A stretch of 64,000 nt of DNA. Source: Lewinellaceae bacterium. Its GTDB lineage: Bacteria > Bacteroidota > Bacteroidia > Chitinophagales > Saprospiraceae. A program made the position numbers and the translations under genes. This document shows, piece after piece, positions 24,813 through 33,820 of the stretch (positions within the stretch are counted from its first letter, which is position 1; every line of letters begins with the position of its first letter). The DNA lies in the NCBI GenBank assembly GCA_020636075.1, contig JACJYO010000013.1:1-64000 (forward strand), written 5' to 3'. The notes under the pieces were generated by a model that saw nothing but the letters and a program-made list of their open reading frames with translations, had not been told where the DNA came from and made no database searches.

Positions 24813-26210
24813 CTAATCTTTTTTGTTCTCTTTTGAATTCCCATCACCCGGGCGTTTATCCTTATTCCGGTTGTTGGAGTTCCGGTTGCGGTCCCCTTCA
24901 TTTTTGGGCTTGTCAGCGGGCCGTTCAGGCCGATTGTTGCCACCACGGCCTTTGCGGTTGTCCGGGCGCCGGTCATCACGACGGCGATCATCGCGGGCTT
25001 TCGGGGGGCGGTTGGATTGCTGTTGTTCCTTGCCTGCTTTTTCGACGGCAGATGCGAGGCTTTGAGCCGTTCGGGATTGTTTTTTCTTTTTCCGCCGCTT
25101 TTTCCGCTTTTCGATAGGAAGTTGAATGACGTTGTTGACACTTTCGTAATCGTGCACTTCCTCTTCGGATTCGTCGGGTGGTGGAGCCATGGCTTGAATA
25201 TCTTCAAGATTGGCCGGCATTTCGCCGTTTTTCATCATATCCAGCACTTCCCAAACCTGGTCTACATGCAGCGGGAAAAAGCGCCCGCGGTCGTCGACGT
25301 AGGTGTAAAACATCAGCCGTTTGAACACATCCGTTTTCATCAGAATGGCCATGCCGGCGGCTGTCTTCAGTTTGTCGGCCCGATCCGGAAAGTCTTCCAG
25401 GGCGTCAATATAGGTATCGAGTTCATAATTCAGGCAGCACTTCAGGCGGCCGCACATACCGGAAAGTTTGGTCTGGTTGATGGCCAGGTTTTGATAACGG
25501 GCTGCAGCGGTGTTGACACTTTTAAACTCGGAGAGCCAGGTAGAGCAGCAGAGTTCCCGGCCGCAGTTGCCCAGGCCCCCGATGCGTGCCGACTCCTGGC
25601 GGGCGCCGATTTGGCGCATTTCAATTTTGACCTTGAATTCCCGGGCATAGTGCCGGATCAGTTCCCGGAAGTCTACACGGCCGTCGGCGGTGTAATAAAA
25701 CGTGCATTTGCGACCGTCGCCCTGAAATTCCACATCGCCAACCTTCATGTTCAGGTCGAGTGTTCGTGCAATAGCCCGGGAGCGGATCATCACATCGCGT
25801 TCTTGCTTGCGCAGTTCGTCGAGCCGTTCGAGGTCGCGTTCGTGCGCTTTGCGAATGACGGCCAGTTGTTTGGCGTCGTTGCGGGTGCGTTTGCGCTTCA
25901 TTTGCAAGCGCACCAGTTCGCCCGAAAGCGAAATTTTGCCCAGGTCATAACCTCCGGAAGGCGATTCGACCAGCACCCAGTCGCCGGTTATGGTGCGGGT
26001 GTGTGGCGGATTTTTGTAAAACGCCTTGCGCGAGCCGTTTTTAAAGCTCACTTCAACCATATCAAATGGCCGGGTATCCTGGATACCCATAGCCGTAATC
26101 CAGTCGTAAGTATTATGTCGGTTGCAACCGCCGGTTGCGCAGCCGCCATTGGATTGGCAGCCGGAAACGGCATCTTTACCGGTAGAACAGGAACATCCTA
26201 TACAGCCCAT
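24813..26210 (-). CDS. PSP1 domain (RicT/YaaT-like) protein
   Basis: A 465-aa protein. The N-terminus is a Cys-rich segment (GCIGCSCSTGKDAVSGCQSN, then CATGGC, residues 2-29), followed by the PSP1/RicT core (about 40-320) with GNCGRELCCSTWL and GMCGRLKCCLNYEL. The RicT family holds Fe-S clusters in a complex with RicA/RicF in Firmicutes, affecting RNA processing; in Bacteroidota its role is unknown. The C-terminal 95 residues are a lysine/arginine/asparagine-rich disordered tail that varies among species and could bind RNA. It follows holB by 76 bp on the same strand, a common Bacteroidota pairing. Confidence 0.85.
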   Translation of the reverse strand: MGCIGCSCSTGKDAVSGCQSNGGCATGGCNRHNTYDWITAMGIQDTRPFDMVEVSFKNGSRKAFYKNPPHTRTITGDWVLVESPSGGYDLGKISLSGELVRLQMKRKRTRNDAKQLAVIRKAHERDLERLDELRKQERDVMIRSRAIARTLDLNMKVGDVEFQGDGRKCTFYYTADGRVDFRELIRHYAREFKVKIEMRQIGARQESARIGGLGNCGRELCCSTWLSEFKSVNTAAARYQNLAINQTKLSGMCGRLKCCLNYELDTYIDALEDFPDRADKLKTAAGMAILMKTDVFKRLMFYTYVDDRGRFFPLHVDQVWEVLDMMKNGEMPANLEDIQAMAPPPDESEEEVHDYESVNNVIQLPIEKRKKRRKKKKQSRTAQSLASAVEKAGKEQQQSNRPPKARDDRRRDDRRPDNRKGRGGNNRPERPADKPKNEGDRNRNSNNRNKDKRPGDGNSKENKKD

Positions 26211-26286
26211 ATTTATCGTATAAGTCGGGGTGTTTTTCAGGTAAAGTGCCCCGACGGTAGGTTAAGGTTTTTGTTAATACTAATCG

Positions 26287-27390
26287 TCAGCTACTCTTCA
26301 GGATCCGATTGATCTGAATAGAGCTGTCTAAAAACAGGATTTTTGGGTTAGCATTTCGTTCGATGAAATAGCTGTTTTCGCCCAAAATTTGGACGAGGTG
26401 GTTTATCTTTTCAAAGGTCATAATACCCGCCATATTTTGAGCGGTCTGTAATTCTTCGGGGCGGAGGCGCAACGTTGTTTTTTTGGTGACGACCAGTGCC
26501 AGCAATTCGTGCATAAAATGCAGGGCGTACTGCAAAAACTGTTTCTGGTTTTCACGGCCGAGTTTGGCAAAATGTTCGGTCCATTGTACCAGTTCAATGC
26601 CGTTGCCGCGGTAGCATTTGCGCAGCCAGTCGAGCATCAGGCCGGCATCATCGTTCTCGGGGGTATCGGCCAGGTTTATTGCGCGGTTAAAATCGCCACC
26701 GGCCAGGAAGGCAATTTGCTGGGCGCGGTTGGCATCCAGTTGCCGTTTTGTCTGGAGGGCTTCGAATACCTCGGTATCAGTCAGCGGGTCGGTTTTAACC
26801 AATTGGCAGCGCGAGAGAATGGTCGGCAGAATGAGTTCGGCATTTTCAGCAACCAGCAGAAAAATTGTTTGTTCCGGGGGCTCTTCAATAAGTTTGAGCA
26901 GGCGGTTGCCCTCTTTGCCCAGGTATTCCGGCAGCCAAAGGAGCAGGATTTTATAGCGACCTTCAAAAGTTTTAAAACTCAGTTTTTTGATGATAGCATT
27001 GCATTCTTCCTTGGTGATGTTCCCCTGTTTGTTTTCAGCGCCAAGGCGTTGAAGCCAGGCATTTACATCGAGCCAGGGGTTTTGGTGTAATGCTTCCCGC
27101 CACGCTGCAACGACGGTTGTGCTAACGGCATTGGTACCTACAGTCGGGTAGGAATAATGAATGTCCGGATGGATAAATTGAGCGGCTTTATGGCAGGAAT
27201 TGCAGTTGCCGCAGGGGCCATCTGAATTTTCACCGGAACCTTCACATTGGAGCCACTGGGCAAATTCGAGTGCCAGTTCAAGCGTTCCCCACCCGGTATT
27301 GCCCAGGAACAACATGGCATGCGGAACCCGCTGGCTGTGGTATAGCCGGTGCAGGTGTGTTTTCGCGCGTTGTTGCCCAAGGGTATTCAT
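26287..27390 (-). CDS. holB: DNA polymerase III delta' subunit
   Basis: A 367-aa clamp-loader subunit. The AAA+ module has a degenerate P-loop GNTGWGTLELA (no Lys-Thr, as expected for delta'), a zinc module with Cys residues in CEGSGENSDGPCGNCNSC (residues about 52-72), and sensor motif SRCQLV. NRLLKLIEEPPEQTIFLL is a delta' hallmark. I chose Met at 27390; the Met at 27405 is equally in frame and would add five residues. It lies upstream of the PSP1 gene. Confidence 0.9.
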   Translation of the reverse strand: MNTLGQQRAKTHLHRLYHSQRVPHAMLFLGNTGWGTLELALEFAQWLQCEGSGENSDGPCGNCNSCHKAAQFIHPDIHYSYPTVGTNAVSTTVVAAWREALHQNPWLDVNAWLQRLGAENKQGNITKEECNAIIKKLSFKTFEGRYKILLLWLPEYLGKEGNRLLKLIEEPPEQTIFLLVAENAELILPTILSRCQLVKTDPLTDTEVFEALQTKRQLDANRAQQIAFLAGGDFNRAINLADTPENDDAGLMLDWLRKCYRGNGIELVQWTEHFAKLGRENQKQFLQYALHFMHELLALVVTKKTTLRLRPEELQTAQNMAGIMTFEKINHLVQILGENSYFIERNANPKILFLDSSIQINRILKSS

Positions 27391-27905
27391 CCTCAAATTA
27401 TGCACATTATGTTACAACAAGCAGGCCGGATCATAATTGCTGAAAGCCGGGCCAAGTTCAGGCGCCAGTGTATCGTGCAGGCAGGTCGGATGTATTGGAA
27501 TCGACAGCAGGCAGGAAAAGGGCCGGTAATGGCTCAATCCCTGTTGGGTAAGTATTTTTGAACACGTCAGGATGTAAAACTTTTCCTGTCGCTTCTATCT
27601 GGTTGATATCGTGGCACGGCGCCAGTTTCTGTCGTTTGTACCACAATTAACTGCTTTCTTACCTGCGATCACCTCAATCCGGTTCCAAATACACACAACA
27701 CTTCCTACTCGAAACTACTGGTCGGGGGTGTACACTAGTTGAAGGCGAAGGTAAGGTAAATCATTGAGTGATTGAATGATTGGCGGATTGAGTTATTTTT
27801 CCGAAATTGTAAAACCGCTGCCCATGTTGGCTGTTTCGTTGCTGTGGCCACATTGCCGCTGATGAACAATAGATGGCCGCACACCATATTAGACAATACC
27901 ATTCA
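27391..27905. other. 515-bp intergenic region without recognised features
   Basis: It separates holB (minus) from the 6-carboxytetrahydropterin synthase-like gene (plus). Short repeats of GCAGGCAGG-type occur around 27475-27515, but no hairpin with a poly-T run, no tRNA fold and no convincing small ORF with a ribosome-binding site was found. The last 100 bases hold a GATTGAATGATTG-type half similar to the 28318 element. Confidence 0.3.
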
Positions 27906-28313
27906 ATGAAAGTAGCTGTTATTCGCAAAGCCCATTTCAACGCCGCCCACCGCCTGTATAACCCGGCATGGACGGATGTCAAAAATGAACAGGTATTCGG
28001 TCTGTGCAACAACCCGAACTGGCACGGGCATAATTACGAACTGGAAGTAAAAGTGATCGGAGAAATCGACCCGGATACGGGTATGGTGGTCGATCTGGGC
28101 TGGCTGGCCGACCTGATCCGCGAACAGGTTGAACGGCGCTTCGACCATAAAAATCTAAATCTGGACACGGAAGAATTTCGCAATCTGATCCCAACGGCTG
28201 AAAACATCGTAGTGGTGATCTGGCAAATTTTGCGCAAGCAACTGCCTGCGCAATACGATCTGCATGTCAGACTTTATGAAACCCCGCGCAATTTTGTGGA
28301 ATACCCCGTATAG
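27906..28313 (+). CDS. 6-pyruvoyl tetrahydropterin / 6-carboxytetrahydropterin synthase-like protein
   Basis: A 135-aa protein of the PTPS/QueD family. Zinc ligands lie in FNAAHRLYN and HGHNYELEV, the catalytic Cys is in GLCNNPNWHGHN, and FDHKNLN plus PTAENIVVVIW complete the family pattern. The family includes PTPS and QueD, which makes 6-carboxytetrahydropterin for queuosine. No other queuosine genes are adjacent, so the subfamily is uncertain. I chose ATG 27906 because the in-frame start at 27873 adds residues not seen in relatives. Confidence 0.88.
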   Translation: MKVAVIRKAHFNAAHRLYNPAWTDVKNEQVFGLCNNPNWHGHNYELEVKVIGEIDPDTGMVVDLGWLADLIREQVERRFDHKNLNLDTEEFRNLIPTAENIVVVIWQILRKQLPAQYDLHVRLYETPRNFVEYPV

Positions 28314-28400
28314 TGATAAATGATGAATGATAAATGGTTCACCATCCTCGGACGGTGAACCATTCATCATTTATCATTCATCGCTCATCATTAATGAACT
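28311..28400. repeat. Palindromic element with GGTTCACC core
   Basis: AATGGTTCACC (28333-28343) pairs with GGTGAACCATT (28354-28364), with a 10-nt loop. Flanking TGATGAATGATAAA repeats also pair imperfectly. It separates the PTPS-like gene from a convergent T9SS-substrate gene, so it may act as a terminator. Confidence 0.7.
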
Positions 28401-28405
28401 CATCA

Positions 28406-29092
28406 TTAGTTCTTCACCAGGCGGATGGCCTGAAAAGCCTGCCCTTTGGCATCTTCAAGGGCCAACAGGTACGTGCCTGCCGGCTGCTCGGCCAGGGAGT
28501 AAATCTGGCCGGGTGTTGCGGTGAAGCGTGCCACTTCGCGGCTGTCCAGCGAAAATACCCGAATGCGATGTACATCATCGGCATTGGTCAACTGGAAGTT
28601 ATCCACCGTCGGGTTCGGGAAAAGTTTGACATTCGCAACGGGAAGCTCGTCTGTTCCGGACAGGGAAGATGTATACAGGAAGGTCACAACCGTCGAATCT
28701 GAGGGGACGTTGACATTGCTCATTTTCAGGTTGATAATGCCACTGGCGCCCTGGTATGCGTTCGGGTTGAGGAAGTGCATAATGATCGACCCGGTAAATC
28801 CCGCTTCGATATCAAAGGTTTTTGTGCTTACCGTAGGAATGTAGCACAGATTAAGATCGCATACCTGCGTCTTGGTATCGGAATCGCCAACGATCTCCAC
28901 GACGGTGCGTTCCCAGCGAATAGTTTGCATGGCGCTGCTGGTGTTGGTAATGTTGAAGTGGGATTCAAGATCCGGTATTGTCGGTTGCGCAATTTTCCAA
29001 ACTTCCGAAGCGGAAACCGTGAACGTAGATTGTGCGACACAAACACTGTAAAAACCGGAGAGCAGAAATAGGATGGTAAACAAGCGTTTCAT
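28406..29092 (-). CDS. T9SS-exported protein of unknown function
   Basis: A 228-aa protein with a signal peptide (residues 1-20, ending VCVAQST), a beta-rich N-terminal domain with a Cys pair (CDLNLCY), and a C-terminal T9SS sorting domain of the Por type: LFPNPTVDNFQLTN, VFSLDSREV, AGTYLLALED, RLVKN. It is likely exported by the type IX system and anchored on the surface. A TACCTTTG box on the minus strand at 29135-29142 lies 43 nt upstream. Function unknown. Confidence 0.75.
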   Translation of the reverse strand: MKRLFTILFLLSGFYSVCVAQSTFTVSASEVWKIAQPTIPDLESHFNITNTSSAMQTIRWERTVVEIVGDSDTKTQVCDLNLCYIPTVSTKTFDIEAGFTGSIIMHFLNPNAYQGASGIINLKMSNVNVPSDSTVVTFLYTSSLSGTDELPVANVKLFPNPTVDNFQLTNADDVHRIRVFSLDSREVARFTATPGQIYSLAEQPAGTYLLALEDAKGQAFQAIRLVKN

Positions 29093-29134
29093 AGGCGGAA
29101 AGACTATTTTTAGCAGGTTTTGTAATAATTTAGC

Positions 29135-29142
29135 CAAAGGTA
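29135..29142 (-). promoter_or_regulatory. Candidate -7 box (TACCTTTG) for the T9SS-substrate gene
   Basis: Perfect TAnnTTTG on the minus strand, 42 nt before the start. It is divergent from the candidate at 29168-29175. Confidence 0.4.
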
Positions 29143-29167
29143 AGCCTGTAAGCCCGAACCTCCGCCC

Positions 29168-29175
29168 TATTTTTG
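29168..29175 (+). promoter_or_regulatory. Candidate -7 box (TATTTTTG) for the redoxin gene
   Basis: Perfect TAnnTTTG, 50 nt before the ATG at 29226. No -33 element at good spacing. Confidence 0.35.
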
Positions 29176-29225
29176 TTTTAGATGCAGTATTTTATTAAAC
29201 ACTGTATGCCACTAGCAAAAAATCT

Positions 29226-30761
29226 ATGAGAAAAGGCTGGGTACTCGCGCTCTTTCTGGCTTCTATACTTTCCTCGCAGGCTCAACTGCCCGCCGGATCT
29301 GTTGCACCCAATTTTATCACAACGGATATCAATGGCCAGAGCTGGAATTTATACAACCTGCTTGACCAGGGCAAGATCGTTGTGCTGGAAGTATCGGCAA
29401 CCTGGTGCTCGCCTTGTTGGGCCTACCATAACGGCCATGCCATGCACAATTTTTATGCCCAACATGGCCCCGAGGGAGATGATAAAGCCCGGGTATTGTT
29501 CATCGAGGGCGACCCTGCCACAAATGTCAATTGCCTGTATGGCAGTGCGGGCTGTAACAATTATACACCCGGCAATTGGGTGGCCGGAACACCGTTTCCC
29601 ATAATCAACGATGCAAAGATTGCCGACACCTTTGACGTACATTATTACCCTACCATTTTTGTGATTTGTCCGAACCGGAAAGCCTATGAAATCGGGCAGT
29701 GGAATGCCGCGGATATTTGGGAGAAAGCGCAAACCTGTCCTGTGGCTTCTGGTCAAAACAATGCCGGTATTTTTGATTATTCCACAGGCACGGAATTGAA
29801 CGAAGTTTGCGGCAATCTGGAACTAAATCCAGCCTTTTCGCTGATCAATCTTGGTTCTCAAGCACTTACACAAGCTACCGTCGCCCTGAAATGGCAGAAC
29901 ACTACCGTGCAAACAATCGAATGGGCCGGGTCGCTGGGTCTTTATGGCGAAGCGGCCATTGCTTTTGACAAGTTTCCGGTAGCAGACAGCGGTACTCTCG
30001 AAACAAAATTGCTCAGCGTAAATAATCAACCCTACGACGATGATCAGGCAAACAATGAGCACGTCGACAATTTCAAACGAGCCAAGGAATTTAACAGCCT
30101 GAAAATTTTGCTCAAAATACGGACGGATCAATACGGCGCCGAAACCTACTGGGAACTGCGCGATGAACAGGGAGTGGTGCTCGAATCGGGCGGCAACCAG
30201 GATGTCGGCCCGAATGGTGGCGGTCAGTTTACCGGGGTCAGTGCGGGCCCCGGCGCCTATGGCAACAATACTTTTATTCGGGATACCCTGGATTTACCGG
30301 GCCCCGGATGTTATTCCATTCATTTTGTCGATGCTTATGGTGACGGCATTTGCTGCAATTTTGGCAACGGCTACTACAAACTATACAACCTGGACGACCT
30401 GAGTGAACCAATTCTTTGGGGCGGGAAGTTTAAAGCCTACGACGACCGCGGTTTTAGTGCGACGGCTACGACCACAACGGCTACGTACTTCAATGCTACA
30501 GCGCCGGCGCTCCAGGTGTTTCCCAACCCGGCGAGCGATCAACTCCACGTACGAATTTCGCTGCCGGAAGCCAACCATATCACTACACTGGTTGCCAATA
30601 GTATGGGCCAGGTACTATTTACAAGTTCGGCAGAACAAATGCCTGGAGGTGAACATCAACGGAATCTGGACATCAGCCAACTGCCGGAGGGCCTGTATTG
30701 GCTGCGCCTGACTATTGGGCAGGAAACCCTGGTAAAAAAATTCCTGGTTCAACGCAAATAG
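29226..30761 (+). CDS. Redoxin (TlpA/AhpC fold) with T9SS sorting domain
   Basis: A 511-aa exported protein. A signal peptide (1-20) leads into a thioredoxin-like domain (about 25-175) with active-site motif TWCSPCWAYHNG, WCxPC being the redox pair. The middle (about 185-400) is beta-rich with conserved Cys (GICCNFGNGYYKLY) and a hemolysin- or sugar-binding-like feel but no recognised family. The last 75 residues are a T9SS sorting domain (VFPNPASDQLHVRI, LPEGLYWLRLTI, KKFLVQRK). A thiol oxidoreductase displayed on the surface is an unusual but recurrent Bacteroidota arrangement. Confidence 0.85.
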   Translation: MRKGWVLALFLASILSSQAQLPAGSVAPNFITTDINGQSWNLYNLLDQGKIVVLEVSATWCSPCWAYHNGHAMHNFYAQHGPEGDDKARVLFIEGDPATNVNCLYGSAGCNNYTPGNWVAGTPFPIINDAKIADTFDVHYYPTIFVICPNRKAYEIGQWNAADIWEKAQTCPVASGQNNAGIFDYSTGTELNEVCGNLELNPAFSLINLGSQALTQATVALKWQNTTVQTIEWAGSLGLYGEAAIAFDKFPVADSGTLETKLLSVNNQPYDDDQANNEHVDNFKRAKEFNSLKILLKIRTDQYGAETYWELRDEQGVVLESGGNQDVGPNGGGQFTGVSAGPGAYGNNTFIRDTLDLPGPGCYSIHFVDAYGDGICCNFGNGYYKLYNLDDLSEPILWGGKFKAYDDRGFSATATTTTATYFNATAPALQVFPNPASDQLHVRISLPEANHITTLVANSMGQVLFTSSAEQMPGGEHQRNLDISQLPEGLYWLRLTIGQETLVKKFLVQRK

Positions 30762-30771
30762 GCGGTGCCAA

Positions 30772-33477
30772 TCAGTCGAATTCAATCGTATCGCCCGGCT
30801 TAAAACTTTGCCGGGGTTCTTCCTCGGTTGCCGGTTTCGGTTGCTTTTTTACTTTGGGCTTCACCTGTGCGCTTTCCGGTGTTTCGCCGAACAAGGAGGC
30901 TTGCGTTGCGCCTTCCTTGGCAGGAGCGCCTTCTTCCATCTCCATTTCTTTGACACTGCTCAATAGCGTATCGCTGAGTTTGTTGCCAACGGCCTTCCAG
31001 CCTTTTACATCCATGAAATCGCCCAACCCGATTTCCCCGGGCATGGCTTTGCCCTTCACGCGTATGGAGTATTTGATGCGTGGGTTGGGCTTCAAACTGG
31101 CAAAAAGTAATTTGGATTTCGGGTGATCCGTGATAAAGGAATACCGCTCCTTTAGTTTGGATGTTTCAACGAGGAAGCGTTTGACCATTGTCCAGCCCTT
31201 GTGCCCGTCGAAGTGCACAGCGTTGACGACCAGTTTCGGGTTGAATTTGCCCAGGTGGAGTATTTCTTTTGGCTCAAAATGCTGAAGCAAATCCGTATCG
31301 GTAAGTTCATAGGAGCCGTCGGTGTAAAGCACGAAGATCATGTCGCCAGTATCGAATTCGCCGAGCAGATCACCGCGCTCCTGGATGTTGAGGCGGCCGG
31401 TAATGTTGTCGTACCAAAGTTTTTGCGCACCAATGGTGCTTTTGCCGACTTCTTTTTGCCGGATGTTTTTCACGGGGTATTTGGTCAGAATATTTCCCTG
31501 CGAAGCACGGCCTTTGATAGCCAACTCGCCAAAGTCATAATCGAAAACCTTGATTTTGGCTGAACAACCCGGGCTGAGGGTAACCGTTACCACTTCGCTT
31601 TCGCCATTGGGGTTGGCGGTGAGGTAATGCACCTTGGAGCCTTTGGTGCCGCCACCTACGGGATAATCCTTATCACGGGTGATGGCGGTCACGTTGAAGC
31701 GTTTGACCATGGAACGCCCGTTTTTCCCATCCACATAAGCCATGTTGTACGTGGTGCGCTCGTCGTTTTTCTTCCAAACGGCCACATGCAGAATGTCTTT
31801 GCCAACAAACACTTTTTCATCAATTCGCACGACTTTCATCACGCCATCGCGGCGGAAAACAATGATGTCGTCTATGTCGGAACAGTCCTGCACAAATTCA
31901 TCTTTTTTAAGACCGATACCGACAAACCCGTTCTCGCGGTCGACGTACAGTTTGGCATTGTTGGCCACCACCTCAGCGGCGCGTATTTCGTCGAACACAG
32001 CCAACTCGGTTTTGCGTTCCTGACCTTTGCCGAATTTTTCCAGCAGGTTTTCAAAATAGGCAATGGCGTATTCGGTCAGGTGGGCCAGGTGGTGTAGCGC
32101 TTCCTGCAGGCGCTCATTGAGTTTGGCAATCTCTTCATCGGCTTTGAAGGAATTGAATTTTGAAATCCGTTTGATCCGGATTTCGGTGAGCCGGACGATG
32201 TCTTCCTCGGTTACGGCGCGCAGCAGTTTTATTTTTTTTGCCTCCTTGGCATAACCTGGCTCCTCCGGTGTGATCACATATTTTTTCAGGCCTGTGTCGA
32301 TGGTTTCGAGCACGGCTTCCCAGGTTTCGCATTCTTCAATGTCGCGGTAAATGCGGTTTTCAATAAAAATGCGTTCGAGCGAGGCAAAATGCAGTTTTTC
32401 CTCTAACTCGTTTTTCAGAATCTCCAGCTCAAGCTGGAGCAGCGACTTGGTTTTTTCTGTGGAAATACGCAGCAACTCGTTCACATCGGTGAACAGGGGT
32501 TTGTTTTCCACAATCACGCAACAGTTGGGGCTGATGCTGACTTCACAATTCGAAAAGGCATATAGTGCATCGATGGTCACATCGGGGCTGACACCGGCTT
32601 GAAGTTCAATCTCGATGCTCACTTCGGCGGCCGTTTTATCCACCACCTTTTTAATCTTGATCTGGCCTTTGTCGTTGGCTTTCAGGATCGAGTCGATGAG
32701 ATCGGAAACCGTTACCCCGTACGGTAATTCGGTGATCTCAAGCGTTTTTTTGTCCAGTTCTTTGATGCGCGCCCGAACGCGGATCTTACCGCCGCGGCCA
32801 CCGCCGTTGTAATTGCTCACATCGACCTGTCCTCCGGTGGGAAAATCAGGGTAGAGCTCAGTTTTCCGGCCTTTCAGTGCGGCAATGCTGGCTTTGATAA
32901 TTTCCACAAAGTTGTGCGGCATGACCTTGGTGCTCAGGCCAACGGCAATGCCTTCGACTCCCTGGGCAAGCACCAGTGGGAATTTCATCGGCAGGTTCAC
33001 CGGTTCGCGCTTGCGCCCGTCGTACGAAAGTTGCCACTTGGTGGTGTCCGGGTTGAAGGCGACTTCGAGGGCAAATTTGGTGAGGCGTGCCTCGATGTAA
33101 CGCGGCGCTGCCGCAGAATCGCCCGTGCGGTAGTCGCCCCAGTTTCCCTGGCAATCGATCAGCAGATCTTTTTGGCCCATGTTGACCAGCGCATCCCCAA
33201 TAGCGGCGTCGCCGTGCGGGTGGTATTGCATGGTTTGGCCGATGAGGTTGGCCACTTTGTGGTAACGCCCGTCGTGCTGCTCAAACATGGCGTGCAGGAT
33301 ACGGCGTTGCACCGGCTTGAGGCCATCGTCTATTGCGGGAACGGCCCGCTCAAGAATGACGTAGGAGGCATAGTCCAGAAAATAATCCTGATACATCCCT
33401 GAAAGGGTGACGACGGTGTCTTCGCCATTCTGGGATACGGTGGGCGGAACAGTGGTATCTTTTTTTGAACGAGCCAT
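30772..33477 (-). CDS. parC: DNA topoisomerase IV subunit A
   Basis: A 901-aa type IIA topoisomerase subunit that decatenates chromosomes with ParE. Catalytic Tyr127 lies in SAAAPRYIEARLTK, preceded by YFLDYASYVILERAVPAIDD and DGLKPVQRRIL. The C-terminal beta-pinwheel follows, and the last 100 residues are an acidic/lysine-rich linker (KPKVKKQPKP). The length and the short C-terminal half favour parC over gyrA, but a gyrA assignment cannot be excluded without comparing both copies. Start is 33477 (MARSKKD); an upstream in-frame Met at 33564 adds non-conserved residues. Confidence 0.88.
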   Translation of the reverse strand: MARSKKDTTVPPTVSQNGEDTVVTLSGMYQDYFLDYASYVILERAVPAIDDGLKPVQRRILHAMFEQHDGRYHKVANLIGQTMQYHPHGDAAIGDALVNMGQKDLLIDCQGNWGDYRTGDSAAAPRYIEARLTKFALEVAFNPDTTKWQLSYDGRKREPVNLPMKFPLVLAQGVEGIAVGLSTKVMPHNFVEIIKASIAALKGRKTELYPDFPTGGQVDVSNYNGGGRGGKIRVRARIKELDKKTLEITELPYGVTVSDLIDSILKANDKGQIKIKKVVDKTAAEVSIEIELQAGVSPDVTIDALYAFSNCEVSISPNCCVIVENKPLFTDVNELLRISTEKTKSLLQLELEILKNELEEKLHFASLERIFIENRIYRDIEECETWEAVLETIDTGLKKYVITPEEPGYAKEAKKIKLLRAVTEEDIVRLTEIRIKRISKFNSFKADEEIAKLNERLQEALHHLAHLTEYAIAYFENLLEKFGKGQERKTELAVFDEIRAAEVVANNAKLYVDRENGFVGIGLKKDEFVQDCSDIDDIIVFRRDGVMKVVRIDEKVFVGKDILHVAVWKKNDERTTYNMAYVDGKNGRSMVKRFNVTAITRDKDYPVGGGTKGSKVHYLTANPNGESEVVTVTLSPGCSAKIKVFDYDFGELAIKGRASQGNILTKYPVKNIRQKEVGKSTIGAQKLWYDNITGRLNIQERGDLLGEFDTGDMIFVLYTDGSYELTDTDLLQHFEPKEILHLGKFNPKLVVNAVHFDGHKGWTMVKRFLVETSKLKERYSFITDHPKSKLLFASLKPNPRIKYSIRVKGKAMPGEIGLGDFMDVKGWKAVGNKLSDTLLSSVKEMEMEEGAPAKEGATQASLFGETPESAQVKPKVKKQPKPATEEEPRQSFKPGDTIEFD

Positions 33478-33820
33478 AATTACGTGATCTTGCATGTAGG
33501 GGCGATCCTCGCGGTCGCCCTGGAAATTTTCAGAAGCATTCGTGAAAGGTGTCCTCCCAAGCAATCAACTTAATTTACCAGAGGGGATGTACACTTTTCA
33601 AATTTCAAATTGACCTTTTCAAATTTGACTTTAAAGAAACTTTCCAAACCAGAATTGCTGCTCAAAAAGTCAAAAGTTCAATTTGAAAAGTTCAATTTGA
33701 AAAGTGTCTGACCTACTAGCTCCTTAAAATGCCGGCTATCGGGTCGCCCCTACGGTCGGCAAAAATAGGGCCTGTGTTTTATTTTTTGAAATTTTTTGTT
33801 TTAAAAACAAAAATCCGGCT
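33478..33820. other. 343-bp intergenic gap holding an AT-rich palindromic element
   Basis: It separates the parC start from the end of the next minus-strand gene. It is mostly occupied by the AT-rich palindrome at 33573-33711. No gene or promoter box was identified. Confidence 0.4.
33573..33711. repeat. AT-rich palindromic element (copy 3)
   Basis: Starts GAGGGGATGTACACTTTTC, the reverse complement of the copy-1 right end, and ends TTTGAAAAGTGTCTGACC. The core ATTCTGG...TTTCTTTAAAGTC is shared with copy 4 and, on the opposite strand, copy 1. The AATTAACTT trailing end corresponds to the shared TTAAGTTG. It is therefore an inverted-orientation copy. Confidence 0.85.

Noticed and set aside
26287..27390. 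Degenerate P-loop as evidence of pseudogene
   Set aside because: Delta' subunits normally lack a functional Walker A motif, so holB is considered intact.
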